Assembly (NCBI RefSeq): GCF_932526225.1
Contig: NC_064046.1
Location: 3,348,001 to 3,412,000 of the forward strand
DNA from: Nematostella vectensis
Taxonomy: Eukaryota > Cnidaria > Anthozoa > Actiniaria > Edwardsiidae
Length of the DNA: 64,000 bases
Direction of reading: 5' to 3'
Below, piece by piece: positions 28,204-41,717 of this stretch (position 1 is its first letter; each line of letters starts with the position of its first letter). The notes under the pieces are model-generated. The model saw nothing but the letters and a program-made list of their open reading frames with translations, ran no database searches and had not been told where the DNA came from. The position numbers were made by a program, and so were the translations under genes.

Positions 28204-31200
28204 CTATCTCTTTTTTCTGGTTTTCTTTTCAGTTTCCATTCTGTTAAGAAACAGAAAAAAAGTATTAGCCAGAGTTGATGGCTTCTGGGAAAAGGCAATA
28301 AGACGTCAAGCTGGTGAAATTTGTTCTCACACAAAAATCAAAAGAATAACAGGCAAAACAAAATGTCTACTCACAAGAACATCTGTTCTGCTTGTCTGTC
28401 TAGTCTTTCTTGTTCTGCATCAACCTAATCAAGCAGAAAATTAATGTCACAATATTAATCATAGAACATTAATTAAACACATCGCCTCTGGAACAGCTAC
28501 AACCACAATGATGGCCCTGGTCCATATAGGCTAACAGCTTTCTGAATTTTTATCCGAATATCACTTGTGGGAACTTGCTTCTCATAATGCACTAGTCAAT
28601 TGAAACCCCGGCCCCCCGAACCCCAGGACATAGCGGGCATTTTTAATTTTCTCCCTCCCCTGGGGGAGATAGTGCTGTTACACCCCTATTGCCCTGGCGT
28701 ATGGAACACTATTTTCTAGATTTTCTACCACAACCACTTCTGCTAGTGCATCTCAAACCAAAATTGTTAAAACTATCCTTCAACGCTTCAAGACTCAATG
28801 ATCCTACGACGTATAAAACAAGAACGGCAAAATAATCGATACACCAATCGTCATTCGAAAGCTGCCGTAAGGTTTCGCGTTACCAGCCCGGCTAAAAATC
28901 CCCATTAATAAGGAAAAAAGTTACTGCCCCCCCCCCCCCCCCCCCCCCCGGGATAAATGTAGCTGTACAAAAGCGTAATTTCACAGCCATGTCCCCATTA
29001 CTCCCCCGTTATTGTCCCGGGGGTCGGGGAGGGGGGTGGTTTCAATTGACTAGTGCATAAGCCACACAGATTGGTCATTGTTAATGGGTGTCATCAAACA
29101 TAAATCTTGTCCAATTTTTGTTTCCTCACCGACAGAGCAAAAAAATGGCAAGTTTTCCCAAAATAAGGTCTGGTTAACTTCTGTAAGCTTGAATTTTTGC
29201 ATAGAGGTTTCTTATGTTATGTAAACCAACATATCAAAAAGTATTTTTTTACTTATGGATTCGTCTTCAAGATATTAGGCTTGAAGTGCAATTTTCATAT
29301 GTTCAAAGTATGAGTTCTCCTCGTTTTTAGGGAGAAGTCCGGCTCTGATCAGAAATTAAGCCAACTTTGCTCGCTAACATCTAAATTTCATATCTTCTAA
29401 ATTTCTTTCAAATTTGAAATTAAGCTTTTGGTCAGAGAAACTCCTTGTATGTGCAATCTTGGGCTTATATATTGAGAATTGGAAAATTTCATGTCATTTT
29501 TTTGCTCTGTCGTCCTCACCATGGTAAGGGTGTTTTAACAATAAATCACATCAGGTCTTTTTTTGTTTTTCACCATAATATCTCTAAAGTGGGTGTCGAT
29601 AAATCCCACCCAATTTTTGTGTCATCAATGATGACATGTCATTAATGATAAATTACACTTGCGACGTATCATACCTCTCTTGCTTCAGCAAACCATAATT
29701 CCTGCTCCACCCCAGTCTGGCTCTCAAACACTGCAAGATCACTGCCGCCAATAAGCCTGGGAAGCACGCTGTCCCGCCCCGGGTACCATTGCTGTCACAA
29801 TAACGAGGTAACAGGGTTAAGACCATGTTAAAGGGATTCAGTCAGCCGCTCCCTAATTCTTATTCCTCTTTGCACTATTTACAAATAAAATAAAAAAATA
29901 ATTATCCAAGAATATCTTTATCATTGGCTTACCTTAATTCATTGTCTGAGATTGCCAAAGATACCAAGGTAATGTATGCCCCACCCCACCCAATGTTGCA
30001 TTAATCAGTCCTTGAATTTGGAGAAATACAGTCAAGGTTGAAAAACATTGTGATGGGGGAGTATATTCTATCTTACTTGAGTTGACAGAGAAAAAACAGC
30101 ATAAGTGACACACATTCTGAAGTTTAAAGACTCTAGCGTTCTTTAGGGGGACTCACCTTTTTGAACTTCTTGAAGTTCCTGGTATTGCCATCTGCCGAGG
30201 GAATAGCTTGCCCGGGTTCACGGGGTCTCCTCACCACAAGGGATGCTTCTTCTACAATCACAAGGTTCCTCAGTGGAGAGGCGTCTTCTTCATCTTCTTC
30301 GTCACCTTGCTTGAGGGATAGCTTATCAGGTAGGCGTCAATTAGTATCACAAGGGTAAATAAAAATAAATCAACATACCACAAACATTGGTTGCATACTT
30401 TTTTTTTAGCAGATAAGAGAAATAGTCAGCAATCATTAGCATGCCTAGTAAGCTTCTGTTTCCCATCATCTCCTAATACAGTAATACAATGGTAACAGGC
30501 CCGTACCCAGGGGGGTGCAGGGGGTGAGAATGCACCCCCCCACAACGGTCGAAAGTCCACTATCGGTTCTCAATAGATGTGCTTTTTGTAGACAAAACTA
30601 TAAAGCATAAGCAAGGTCACTCTGGTATGTCACCAATCCATGTCACCAAGTCAGACTATTTTGTAGCAAAATCCGACAATAAACGTCCCTTGGAGATACT
30701 GCGAAGGCATAATGAAGTCCCTTCTTGTTCTTGCAAGGGTGGTCAGATTTTTATCAGAGAACTCCCCCCTCCCCCAAGAAAAATCCTGGGTATGGGCCTG
30801 GGTAATACTGAGTGTATGGCCAGTGTTGGCAAGTGCAATTTGCTGGACAAGTGACGGGACATGATGCCAGATGCTGTCTTGCCACAGATCGATGAAAAAA
30901 TAAAACCTTTCACTTAAAGAGCCCTTTCTGAAAAAGAAACTTACTCATTTGTAAAAAAAGCGCTTTTTGTTACTGTTACTTTGCCTTCGAAAACTGGAGC
31001 ATGCACAAGTTTTTGTCACCCAAAAAGTCACATGATTACTTAGTTCAAATAGTCCATCAGGTTTCATTTACCTGTCTTGGGAGCCTCGCAGAGAGGAAAC
31101 CATCAGGCAATTGGCAACTTGTACCATTAACTATTGATGGCCTGGAATCTATAGTTGTCTCAGCTTGTGGTGTCTCATTATCATCGTCTGACTGACGGCT

Positions 31201-34200
31201 TAGCTGAGAGGTGATTTCACTTTTATAGTCGGACCTTCTTGTGCGTTTGTGGACAAATGTGGATGGCAATTCTTTGACACTAGCTGTCTGTCTCGGGAGA
31301 TTTTCTATGATTGACAAAGGCAGGGGGTTAAAACAAGGAAGGTCTTGGAAGATGTGATTGGCAAGGGGTATTTTACAAGGTAGAATTTAACAAATAAATT
31401 ATATATTAGTTGTAATTGCAACCAGGGTTTCACCATCCAAGGAACCACCATTTAGTTATGTAACGAAATCTGGGGAGAATATGACAGACATTTACAAACA
31501 AGTTAAAAATGCAAGTTTATTTTCTAGTTGCAGCTATGTCAATCACCATTACATAAACAAGACATGCAGCTTATTTTCACTAACCTTCTTGAAAGCCGTT
31601 TTTACTAGCTTCTTCATTCCGATTTCTTTTACATGGGTTCATATCCTCTGTCAGTGACCCATTACTCTCCAATCTTGCCCTCTTAGCAGTCTTCCACTCC
31701 GACACTGATTCAACATTTGACTCTGATAGCAATGAGCTTCCTTTTCCACCATGTTCCCGCACGGAACTGTCACACTCAAATTCCATACTTTCAGGCACTG
31801 CAAACTTAATATCATCACTAGTATTCTTAGGTTTTGAAGGGTCAAGTTCAGGGCTTTTGTTGGAAGCCTGTTGAAAGTGGTGTTGGGAGTTTTCCATACT
31901 TTGTGCATGGAAAACAGAGCGAGATGTGTCAAACTGGGTCTCTGCGATTGGGCTAGCCTTTATTGTTGGCCGTTTTTTCCAGTGCAGAGTTTCATTGAGG
32001 GGAGTGTCAGATACCAATGCATGCTTTACTGGTGTAGTATCCATTGTGCTCTTGTCTTTTCCTGGTGATGTGCTGGTTTGGTGTACTGTTGTGTGGGGGG
32101 CTTGACTATCTCTCTGAGTCTCAGCTATGATTCCTGTTGGCTTTTTATCGACTGGTGATGTCTGTGTTTGCGTTTCAAGCACTGTTTCCATCACACTATA
32201 TCACAAAATGAGAGCATTACACCATTTAGTGTTTAATTTGGTGATTGACAAAAATAGGAAACTGATTTTTGGGTATTTGGGCATTGATATACTGTTTTTG
32301 GGAAAAAAACACTTTACATTTTTAACAGTTTGCCACACTCATTCTATTACTCACCTTGTCTTGGGTTCTGTCTTGGCAAAGCCAAGTTTATTGGAATTCC
32401 CTTTCCATGGCATTATAGGTTTCTTGAACTATTAAAAAGGAATGTAAATCAGTTTGCAGATTCTTAGGCTTATCAGAACAATCCATGCCCCTCCAGCTAA
32501 CGCTCCTCTGATTCCATCCCATTGAACCAGAAAAATTGTAATGGCAGCGCAATCTGTGACGTGGTTTATGCTGCATGTATAAATACAATGCAAGACTGCA
32601 CTGTTGTGCGGCTGTGTGGTTGTGTGGTTGTGTGCCTGTGAAAAGCGAATATTGAGTCTCTTAACTAAGATGAATAAAGAATATCACTAAAAGCATTATG
32701 TTTAGAAGGTTTTTTTTAATTTTCTAATATGCACTGGAACATTTCTTTGTAGCATAAATACCTGATCATCTGTGGCCCTGTGTTGTGAGAAGACTTGGGA
32801 AATCTCCTCTGGTCCAATTTGTAGGGACTGACAGACAAGGTTCTGCGTCAACAGGGGAACTAAACAGAAACATGGCATAAATCGTATCAGACCTCTGCAA
32901 CTGTCTGGACAGTTGGGCAAAGAAAAAAAAGACAATACCTGCTTCCATGTTTGGGTTACAGTATGTGGATAATGACACCTGAAGAATGGCCAGACCAAGC
33001 TCAGACTCAGGAATCGGGCGCATTCGATGCCTGCAGTATTTAGATGTTAATAGCAAAAAATTGAGATTTTTACAGAAGTGATGCTTGGTGAAAAATATTT
33101 ACTCAAAAACAGTTTATATTCAGGGTGGTCAATTGCTGAAGAATTTGTACAACTCTTAAAATACTTCAGTAATGCTGTGAAAATAATAGTAGTGAAGTAG
33201 TAGCCCAAATAGCACACTTTTTGAAGCCTAAATAGTTGGCAATCTCCTGTCCAGGGGAAATTCTAAAATACAGTACCTAAAGGAAATACATTACACTTGA
33301 GGAGATTGACATTGTGATTGACCAATCACCTTTTGAGCACATCCATGGCTTGTCCAATGAACTGCCTGGTTGCAGGAGCAAGTGATTCCCTCTCCTTGGC
33401 ATCAACCATCATGACGCAGCAATTGCTTGCCACCAGGTTCTCACTGTCTACAAGGCAGTCTGCTGACTCGTACAGAGATGTTCTACCACCGCACTGCTCC
33501 ACTGCCTCAAATGTCCTCTTGTACTGTGAAGAAGAGATAAACAGGTTCACGCCAATCAGCTTGCTGCTATTGCATGTGACTATACAGGTCTTCTGAGCGA
33601 TTCAGACATTTGTGTGATTCCATGTTTTATGTGAATATCTCCAAGTAAGAATTTTTAAAACTCTAGCCATTCGCATATACCCATTGGGTATTCTAAACTC
33701 CAACATCTACCTACCCTCCTGTGCAGGAGCTTTAATGCTTTCTTCCACCATTTTTTTAAAGTTTGTGGGTATCATTTAAAATACATTATTCATTACATTT
33801 CTATTATCTTTTACCTGTTTTTTGCTGAGAAATACAAAATTCTTTCCACTAAAAAGAGACTTCCTATCAGGGTTGGGCAGGAACTTCTCTCCATCTGATT
33901 TGATAGTTTCTTCCTTTATTGGGGGAAGATAACTTAAAGAATAACAAAGCACAATGGTTTCAATGATTGATATTAATACTTTAGTAAAAATCCACTCACA
34001 TACTATCATAAATCTTTCAATTTGATTGGCTCCCGTACTCACTATCTATTGAGCCATAGATAGTACATGCCTCGTTGACTATCTATTGACCATAGAAAAC
34101 TCAAACTCGTAGTCTAATTGTTAAATACGATACAATAGTCCAGAATAAATAATTAATAAAATCTCTTTAGTAAACTTTACATTTTTGGGGTGTTTATATA

Positions 34201-37200
34201 TTATGCAGTGTCAATAAGCATCAATGCACAACAAATTGCAGTATAGACTGGACAACATTCAGTCCTTGAAGCACATTATTACTGTGTTTTGATATAAAAA
34301 TTCCATGTTTCCAGAATCAATATGATTGGATTACATTTTGTTTTTGGCATCTATGATTGGAAATTCATTTAAAACAGTGATCAATTCTAAACTGGAAAAA
34401 AAACCTATTAAGTGGAAACATCTTACTGTCCTTACCCCGTACGCAGTTCTGCTCAAGGTTAAACCAATCAGCTACCGAGCTATGATTTGGGGTTTGCACG
34501 GCGCAGATCTGCGCGGTTTGAGCCAATCAGACGTTATAGATCTCGGTGACATCAAGGAGGTGTTGACATACAATAACCAGACTACTCTGTATGGCATAAA
34601 TATCTGGTTATTACATGTCAACATGGGGTAAAGCCTTTGTTAATTCTCAAACAAAAGGTAAAACAAAACCTCTGAAAGTCTGAACAAAAACACCTTCCTT
34701 TGACTAAATACAATAAGCTAAAAAGGAGCGACATTATTTTCACAGGTCCTCTTTTATTATTATAGTTTCTCAAATTGATACTTTTTGTGTTTGATATGTG
34801 TATTATTTTTAGCTTACTTGAAGGGTGCTAATTTGGCGGGATTGTTTTGGCGCGTTAAGAACAGTGTTCTCAAATACTGGAACTTCCTTCGTGTATCTCC
34901 TCCTTAGAGTTAATCGATTAACTCCAATATAATGCCTTCCTTATTTTCGGAGTTTATGATATTTCTTTGAATACCTTGTATCCCAGAAGAGTCCTTGCGT
35001 TATTTTCCAATTTCAACTGAAAGCTTGGCAAGCCTTAATCAGCCACGGCGGACTTGTTACTTTGCTTTCGTTGTAAATGCGCATGCAACCATACAAATAT
35101 CCATCTTTGGTCGCTTAATAGTAAACTCGGAATGATCAAGCCGGCTATAACGCGAGGCAACGCGAGTTGGAGTGCTTATCATTGCAAGTGATCACAAGAC
35201 ACAAAGCGCAGTCCTGCGCTTGCATTAGCCAATAATGATACAATTATTCACTTCCTTTAGCGCAGGACTGCTCATGTATCAGCGAATCCCGTATTTAGCG
35301 TGATATCGGAACCCACGTGAACTGCTACCTAGCGCCTGGTTAATTAACCTGGTTAATCTACTCGGCTTAGTTTCGTATTTTAACTCAAACATATTGATTA
35401 AAAATAAACTTCTCACTACATCCAGAGTACTTTTCAATTATCTGTTAAGGACTCGCTTATTTTGAGAAATTTCGGGCTCGTTATGAAAGTAACGCGAAAC
35501 GGCAAAACTTGAGCGCAGCCCTGCGCTCGCATTAGCCAATAATGATACAATTATTCACTTCCTGTTGCGCAGGACTGCTCATGTATCAGCGAATCCCGTA
35601 TTTAGCGTGATATCGGAACCCATGTGAACGTCTACCTAGCGCAGAGCAGCTTATGCCCTTGTACCTGCCACTTGGTTAATCTACTCTGCTTAGTTTCGTA
35701 TTTTCAATCAAACATGTTGTTTAAAAGTAAACATGTCTATAGTTATGAAAGTGATGCGAAACGGGAAAACTTGTGAGTTAATTAAGAGTTTCGCGCACGA
35801 CTGCACCGTTTTGTGCTTATCTTTCAAGATATTTTTTACTTCATTGTTAGCAAAGCGGCAGTTATCTTATCAAATCAAAAATAACAATAGTATGATAAAG
35901 CCGGCTATAACGTGAAGCAACGCGAGTTGGAGTGCTTATCATTGCAAGTGGTCACAAGACACAAAGCGCAGTCCTGCGCTTGCATTAGCCAATAATGATA
36001 CAATTATTCACTTCCTTTAGCGCAGGACTGCTCATGTATCAGCGAATCCCGTATTTAGCGTGATATCGGAACCCATGTGAGTTTCTACCTAGCGCAGAGC
36101 AGCTTATGCCCTTGTACCTGCCACTTGGTTAATCTACTCTGCTTAGTTTTGTATTTTCAATCAAACATGTTGTTTAAAAGTAAACATGTCTATAGTTATG
36201 AAAGTGATGCGAAACGGGAAAACTTGTGAGTTAATTACGAGTTTCGCGCACGACTGCACCGTTTTGTGCTTATCTTTCAAGATATTTTTTACTTCACTGT
36301 TAGCAAAGCGGCTGTTATCTTATCAAATCAAAAATAACAATAGTATGATAAAGCCGGCTATAACGTGAAGCAACGCGAGTTGGAGTGCTTATCATTGCAA
36401 GTGGTCACAAGACACAAAGCGCAGTCCTGCGCTCGCATTAGCCAATAATTATACAATTATTCACTTCCTGTTGCGCAGGACTGCTCATGTATCAGCGAAT
36501 CCCGTATTTAGCGTGATATCGGAACCCATGTGAACTTCTATCTAGCGCAGAGCAGCTTATGCCCTTGTACCTGCCACTTGGTTAATCTACTCTGCTTAGT
36601 TTCGTATTTTCAATCAAACATGTTGTTTAAAAGTAAACATGTCTATAGTTATGAAAGTGATGCGAAACGGGAAAACTTGTGAGTTAATTACGAGTTTCGC
36701 GCACGACTGCACCGTTTTGTGCTTATCTTTCAAGATATTTTTTACTTCACTGTTAGCAAAGCGGCCGTTATCTTATCAAATCAAAAATAACAATAGTATG
36801 ATAAAGCCGGCTATAACGTGAAGCAACGCGAGTTGGAGTGCTTATCATTGCAAGTGGTCACAATACACAAAGCGCAGTCCTGCGCTTGCATTAGCCAATA
36901 ATGATACAATTATGTGTACTCCCCAGAGCAAAGCAGCAACACTCATAAAATAAAGAATGACTGACAGTGATAATAAGTTTGTTAAGCACTACGTTTTATG
37001 ATAGAGCTTCTCGACTCGAATACTCTGGATTTTTAATCAATGTGTTTGAGTTAAAATACGAAACTAAGCCGAGTAGATTAACCAAGTGGCAGGTACAAGG
37101 GCATAAGCTGCTCTGCGCTAGGTAGAAGTTCACGTGGGCTCCGATATCACGCTAAATACGGGATTCGCTGATACATGAGCAGTCCTGCGCAACAGGAAGT

Positions 37201-40200
37201 GAATAATTGTATCATTATTGGCTAATGCAAGCGCAGGACTGCGCTTTGTGTCTTGTGACCACTTGCAATGATAAGCACTCCAACTCGCATTGCTTCACGT
37301 TATAGCCGGCTTTATCATACTATTGTTATTTTTGATTTGATAAGATAACGGTCGCTTTGCTAACAGTGAAGTAAAAAATATCTTAAAAGATAAGCACAAA
37401 ACGGTGCAGTCGTGCGCGAAAGTCGTAATTAACTCACAAGTTTTCCCGTTTCGCATCACTTTCATAACTATAGACATGTTTACTTTTAAACAACATTTGA
37501 AAATACGAAACTAAGCAGAGTAGATTAACCAAGTGGCAGGTACAAGGGCATAAGCTGCTCTGCGCTAGGTAGAAGTTCACATGGGTTCCGATATCACGCC
37601 AAATACGGGATTCGCTGATACATGAGCAGTCCTGCGCAACAGGAAGTGAATAATTGTATAATTATTGGCTAATGCGAGCGCAGGACTGCGCTCAAGTTTT
37701 GCCGTTTCGCGTTACTTTCATAACGAGCCCGAAATTTCTCAAAATAAGCGAGTCCTTAACAGATAATTGAAAAGCACTCTGGATATAGTGACAAGTTTAT
37801 TTTTAATCAATATGTTTGAGTTAAAATACGAAACTAAGCCGAGTAGATTAACCAGGTTAATTAACCAGGCGCTAGGTAGCAGTTCACGTGGGTTCCGATA
37901 TCACGCTAAATACGGGATTCGCTGATACATGAGCAGTCCTGCGCTAAAGGAAGTGAATAATTGTATCATTATTGGCTAATGCAAGCGCAGGACTGGGCTT
38001 TGTGTCTTGTGATCACTTGCAATGATAAGCACTCCAACTGGCGTTACCTCGCGTTATAGCCGGCTTGATCATTCCGAGTTTACTATTAAGCGACCAAAGA
38101 TGGATATTTGTGTGGTTGCATGCGCATTTACAACGAAAGCAAAGTAACAAGTCCGCCGTGGCCGATTAAGGCTTGCCAAGCTTCCAGTTGAAATTGGAAA
38201 ATAACGCAAGGACTCTTCTGGGATACAAGGTATTCAAAGAAATATCATAAACTCCGAAAATAAGGAAGGCATTATATTGGAGGTAATCGATTAACTCTAA
38301 GGAGGAGATACACGAAGGAAGTTCCAGTATTTAAGAACACTGTTTTTAACGCGCCAAAACAATCCCGCCAAATTAGCACCCTTCAAGTAAGCTAAAAATA
38401 ATACACATATCAAACACAAAAAGTATCAATTTGAGAAACTATAATAATAAAAGAGGACCTGTGAAAATAATGTCGCTCCTTTTTAGCTTATTGTATTTAG
38501 TCAAAGGAAGGTGTTTTCGTTCAGACTTTCAGAGGTTTTGTTTTACCTTTTGTTTGAGAATTAACAAAGGCTTTACCCCTGTTAGCATGTAATAACCAGA
38601 TATTTATGCCATACAGAGTAGTCTGGTTATTGTATGTCAACACCTCCTTGATGTCACCGAGATGTATAACGTCTGATTGGCTCAAACCGCGCAGATCTGC
38701 GCCGTGCAAACCCCAAATCATAACTCGATAGCTGATTGGTTTAACCTTTAGCAGAACTGCGTATGGGGTCAGGACCCTAAGATGTTTCCACTTAATAGGT
38801 TTTTTTTCCAGTTTAGAATTGATCACTGTTTTAAGTAATTACTTCCTGTAGTCTTGTAATGGTCTGTTCTCCTCAGAAGACTTGATCATTTCATCCACAA
38901 ACTCAGGAGTAACTATAGGGCAACAACTGGCAAGAGCCTGGATGACCTGCAAGTATTAAAGCCAATGTATCAGTGACATATCAGTGTTATAACAGAGAAA
39001 GTCATGATAGCTAAGTAACATAGACATCACTTCCAAAGCCAGAGGACACAGATTCAGTCAAAGAACAATTCAGCTTGAGGTTCTTTCAAAGCTTGGCTCC
39101 TGTACCCACAGTAAAAAATGGCTGGGGATACTGGCAATCTTCAGTGACAATTTAATTAAAAATCATTGTCCATATCTGCCAAGATGACACATACAATCTC
39201 TATCCACACCCTGGGGCCTTCCATTTCCAGGGGCAGATCTAGGGGTGGGCCAAACAGGTTCAGAACCCCCTATTTTCAGATATTTGGCTTAAAAATATCC
39301 ACAGAATCCGCCCCCCTTTCCTGAAACCCTTGCTTCACCCCCCCCCCCCTTTTTGGGACTCCTGGATGTGCCCCTGATTGCATTTAGCCAACCCTGCTAT
39401 GGGCTACCTTTGACCCTAGAGATTGTAGCCATGAATCCCTATTATAGCTCTTTGCAAGGTACATACCTTAACAGTGAATGTTAATCCCTCCATGACTAGA
39501 TGTGTTGTACAGTCACGACGCCACTCACTCAACAAATGTCCTCCTATTCAAAGAATAAACTTAACATTGTTATATTTCATTCTAACAGGTATCCAAACCT
39601 TTTACTTTAAAAAGTAAATTTGGTGGTTGTGTCCTGTACATCAGTATTTTATCAACTTTATTTTAGTTAGGGCTAAAATTTTCCTCACCTAGTTTATGGA
39701 TTTGTTTCTTAAGTATTTTCTTCTTGTTTGTGTCCAGACAAGAAGTAGCGAACACAGTTTGTATGTAGGAAAGTCTGCAATGGGAGAGAACACGTAAATA
39801 GGTATTGTTTTGAACTGAGGAAACATAAAAAAATCTCAGAAAACATTGTTGTAATTGAAGCCTGGTAAAATCTAAAATTTTCTCATGTATAAAATGGAAA
39901 TAAAAGGAAGAAGTATTGTAACACTAAGATGACACTCAGACATACCTGTAAGAGCTGTTATGTGTTCCAAAGAGAATGACATCTCCATTCGCTAGTTGGC
40001 AGCTACCACCAGACTCCAACTTTGTTCCGTTAACAGACACACCATATTTGGATGTGTCTCTGACAGTGACCTCCGGTAACTTGCTTGTGTCTCCCTGCAA
40101 AAGTGACAAAGCTAGAAAGCAAGCCAATCAGGATGGCCCTAGCCACCATCTCCCCCTTCCTTATGAGTAAAGAGTAAAAAGGGGTCTCAATCACAAATCA

Positions 40201-41717
40201 TGGACTTTCTTTTACAGATTCTTAAAAATGAAATATCACAATTAATTTTGCAGTGTTTAGGCCAAGAAAAATAAACAAATGTCTCCCATCCGGATTTCTA
40301 AAAAAATTTAAGCAGACAGACGGCTTTTTTAATTTATTTCTTTATGCCGATGACGAGGTGTATTTACACTCTTCCCAAGAGATAGAAGGAGTTTTGTGTG
40401 ATTCTGAGGTGAAATATTAAATTTTTACAAATAAACACAACTCACAAGTCATATAGTACCGAAACTACATTTTTGGTCCTTCTGCAATGTTTTCAAAATC
40501 GGTAGCACAAGTTATTTCTTGTTTTATAGGCTTTTGGTTAAAAATAACAAATAATAAAAATATTAAAGCGGCCCAAAAAAAGATGCGGGCGGGGAAAAAA
40601 AAACATTTGTTTATTTTTACTTGGCCTTAGTTATAAACATTGCAGAACAAGCTTTAGATAACTGGGAAGCAACTCTGGACTTAACTGGGCATTGCTGTTA
40701 TATAATAAGGACAGCTCACCAAGTCTGAGATATTGAAGCCGATTGTGAAAACTGCATGCTTGCGGCTGATTGAGGGATCCCCATTTATCAAGATTTGACA
40801 ATCTGGAAAATTCAACCTATTAACTTGAATAGATATATTGCATACCTGTCAACTCTCCCACATTAGGTGGGAGTCTCAAGATTTTGGACCCACTCTCCCC
40901 TGTTAAGCACCAAATCTCCCGCTTTTTGGCGATTTTTATCGCTTCCAGAAAATTATTGTATAGAAAATCATCATCATTTTGCCTATTTTCTATTAAAATA
41001 TTTAAAACAATAATTGCCTTGCATAGCACAATTTATCTAACACCTTCATGAGATCTATAAGTGGATTTGTCTGTAAGAGCTTTCTATACAGCAAACAAAT
41101 GCAAGGTAATACCATCTCCTCCCCCCCAAAAAATAAATATACACCACCCCTCCCCCCTATGGGCAGAGCAAGATGGCCATGAAGGTGATTTCTACAGAAA
41201 CAAAAACAACCGGTTCACAGAGAACTGTTGTTAGATTCTAGGTTTGCTATTTCTTTGGGGAATGCCAACTACGAGTAAGTACGCAGCTGCTTTGTCTCCT
41301 ATTATCTTTGCTCTACAAAGGAGTTCTTTTGTCTCTATTCTTCTCGTTCTTTGTGTCGAGGTGCGGATATTGTTCATTTGCCAAATCAAATTGCAGCTTG
41401 TAAGAGCTGCGTACTGACCCCTAACTACAGCTGTCTTTCCCCCCCCTTTCCCTGGGCTATATACTATTAGCGTTGAGAGTTGAATATCCGTTGTTCCTCA
41501 CGAGATGACTGACGACATAACAGTTCTTATTCACCTTTTCTCCCGACGACATACTCTTTATCTACAATGAATCGTACAGTCCCTAAAAGTATAACACAAT
41601 CAAGAAGAGGTTATTATATTCCAATGGCGGGAATTCCAATTCAGAAAAGATTTATCAACTGAGTTTACCTTGATTAATGTCCTGCGCTTTGGGATCAATA
41701 GGTGTAAGCTCCCACAT
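28204..41717 (-). CDS. NBN: nibrin (NBS1), MRE11-RAD50-NBS1 complex subunit
   Basis: Eighteen coding exons with GT/AG borders: 41717-41669, 41582-41535, 40802-40720, 40094-39946, 39774-39689, 39543-39467, 38946-38843, 33932-33815, 33523-33330, 33030-32939, 32859-32762, 32428-32355, 32195-31585, 31304-31072, 30321-30157, 29791-29675, 28424-28375, 28240-28204. Total 2385 nt, 794 residues (human 754). Start is MWELTP. The FHA domain (about 1-110) has VVGRK, SISRKHA and YGVSVNG; two BRCT domains follow (about 111-200 and 210-330). Exon 13 encodes a Ser/Thr-rich linker with SQ/TQ sites. Exon 15 carries RNFKKFKK, the conserved MRE11-binding region. The end, EQMF...TRKKR, matches the basic C-terminus, but the acidic pairs of the ATM-binding motif are weaker. 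Nuclear DNA double-strand-break sensing. Intron 7 is filled by a foldback element. Confidence 0.95.
28588..29057. mobile_element. 470-bp MITE, TAA target duplication
   Basis: Termini TGCACTAGTCAATTGAAACC and its exact inverse. TAA flanks both ends (28585-28587 and 29058-29060), as for PIF/Harbinger-like insertion. It contains a run of more than 20 C near 28927-28950. It lies in NBN intron 16. Confidence 0.82.
29131..29512. mobile_element. 382-bp MITE with 8-bp target duplication
   Basis: Termini GACAGAGCAAAAAAATG and the exact inverse CATTTTTTTGCTCTGTC. TCCTCACC occurs at 29123-29130 and 29513-29520. A second copy lies at 45974-46356. It sits in NBN intron 16. Confidence 0.87.
30496..30800. 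mobile_element. 305-bp MITE with 5-bp target duplication
   Basis: Starts CAGGCCCGTACCCAGG and ends CCTGGGTATGGGCCTG. GGTAA flanks both ends (30491-30495 and 30801-30805). Interior not coding. NBN intron 14. Confidence 0.82.
30875..31045. repeat. unsplit relative of the host element invaded by the virus
   Basis: Carries AAAGCGCTTTTTGTTACTG, CTTTGCC, ACTGGAGCATGCACAAG and CACCCAAAAAGTCACATGA in the order found around the virus, without any insertion between them. The left end is not clear. NBN intron 14. Confidence 0.65.
34369..38834. mobile_element. 4.5-kb foldback element in NBN intron 7
   Basis: TTAAAACAGTGATCAATTC at 34369 is inverted at 38834, and about 1.1 kb of each arm (34369-35510 and 38834-37690) pairs almost completely. 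Inside lie 453-bp repeats, three in the left arm (35513-36871 plus part) and about one and a half inverted in the right arm. The central spacer is about 36915-37025. No transposase ORF; the 60-residue open frames in each 453-bp unit are by-products of the repeat. It occupies nearly all of the intron between NBN exons 7 and 8. Confidence 0.92.
35513..36914 (+). repeat. 453-bp tandem repeat, three full units
   Basis: Unit starts with GCGCAGYCCTGCGC at 35513, 35966, 36419 and 36872. Each contains a stem of GCGCAGTCCTGCGC with GCGCAGGACTGC about 50 bp further on. Copies differ by a few percent. Confidence 0.93.
39228..39376. mobile_element. 149-bp MITE, CAGGGGC termini
   Basis: Starts CAGGGGCAGATCTAGG and ends CCTGGATGTGCCCCTG. 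Same family as 6305-6452. The target duplication is not clear. NBN intron 6. Confidence 0.65.
40846..41165. mobile_element. second copy of the CATACCTGTCAAC element
   Basis: Begins GCATACCTGTCAACTCTCCC and matches, in reverse orientation, most of the element at 3898-4355, but lacks the 126-bp MITE nested there. It lies in NBN intron 2. Confidence 0.7.

Noticed and set aside
35733-37477. Repeated 60-residue ORF starting MSIVMKV in the foldback element
   Set aside because: It recurs only because the 453-bp unit recurs. It is short, has no family and lies in an intron of NBN on the opposite strand.
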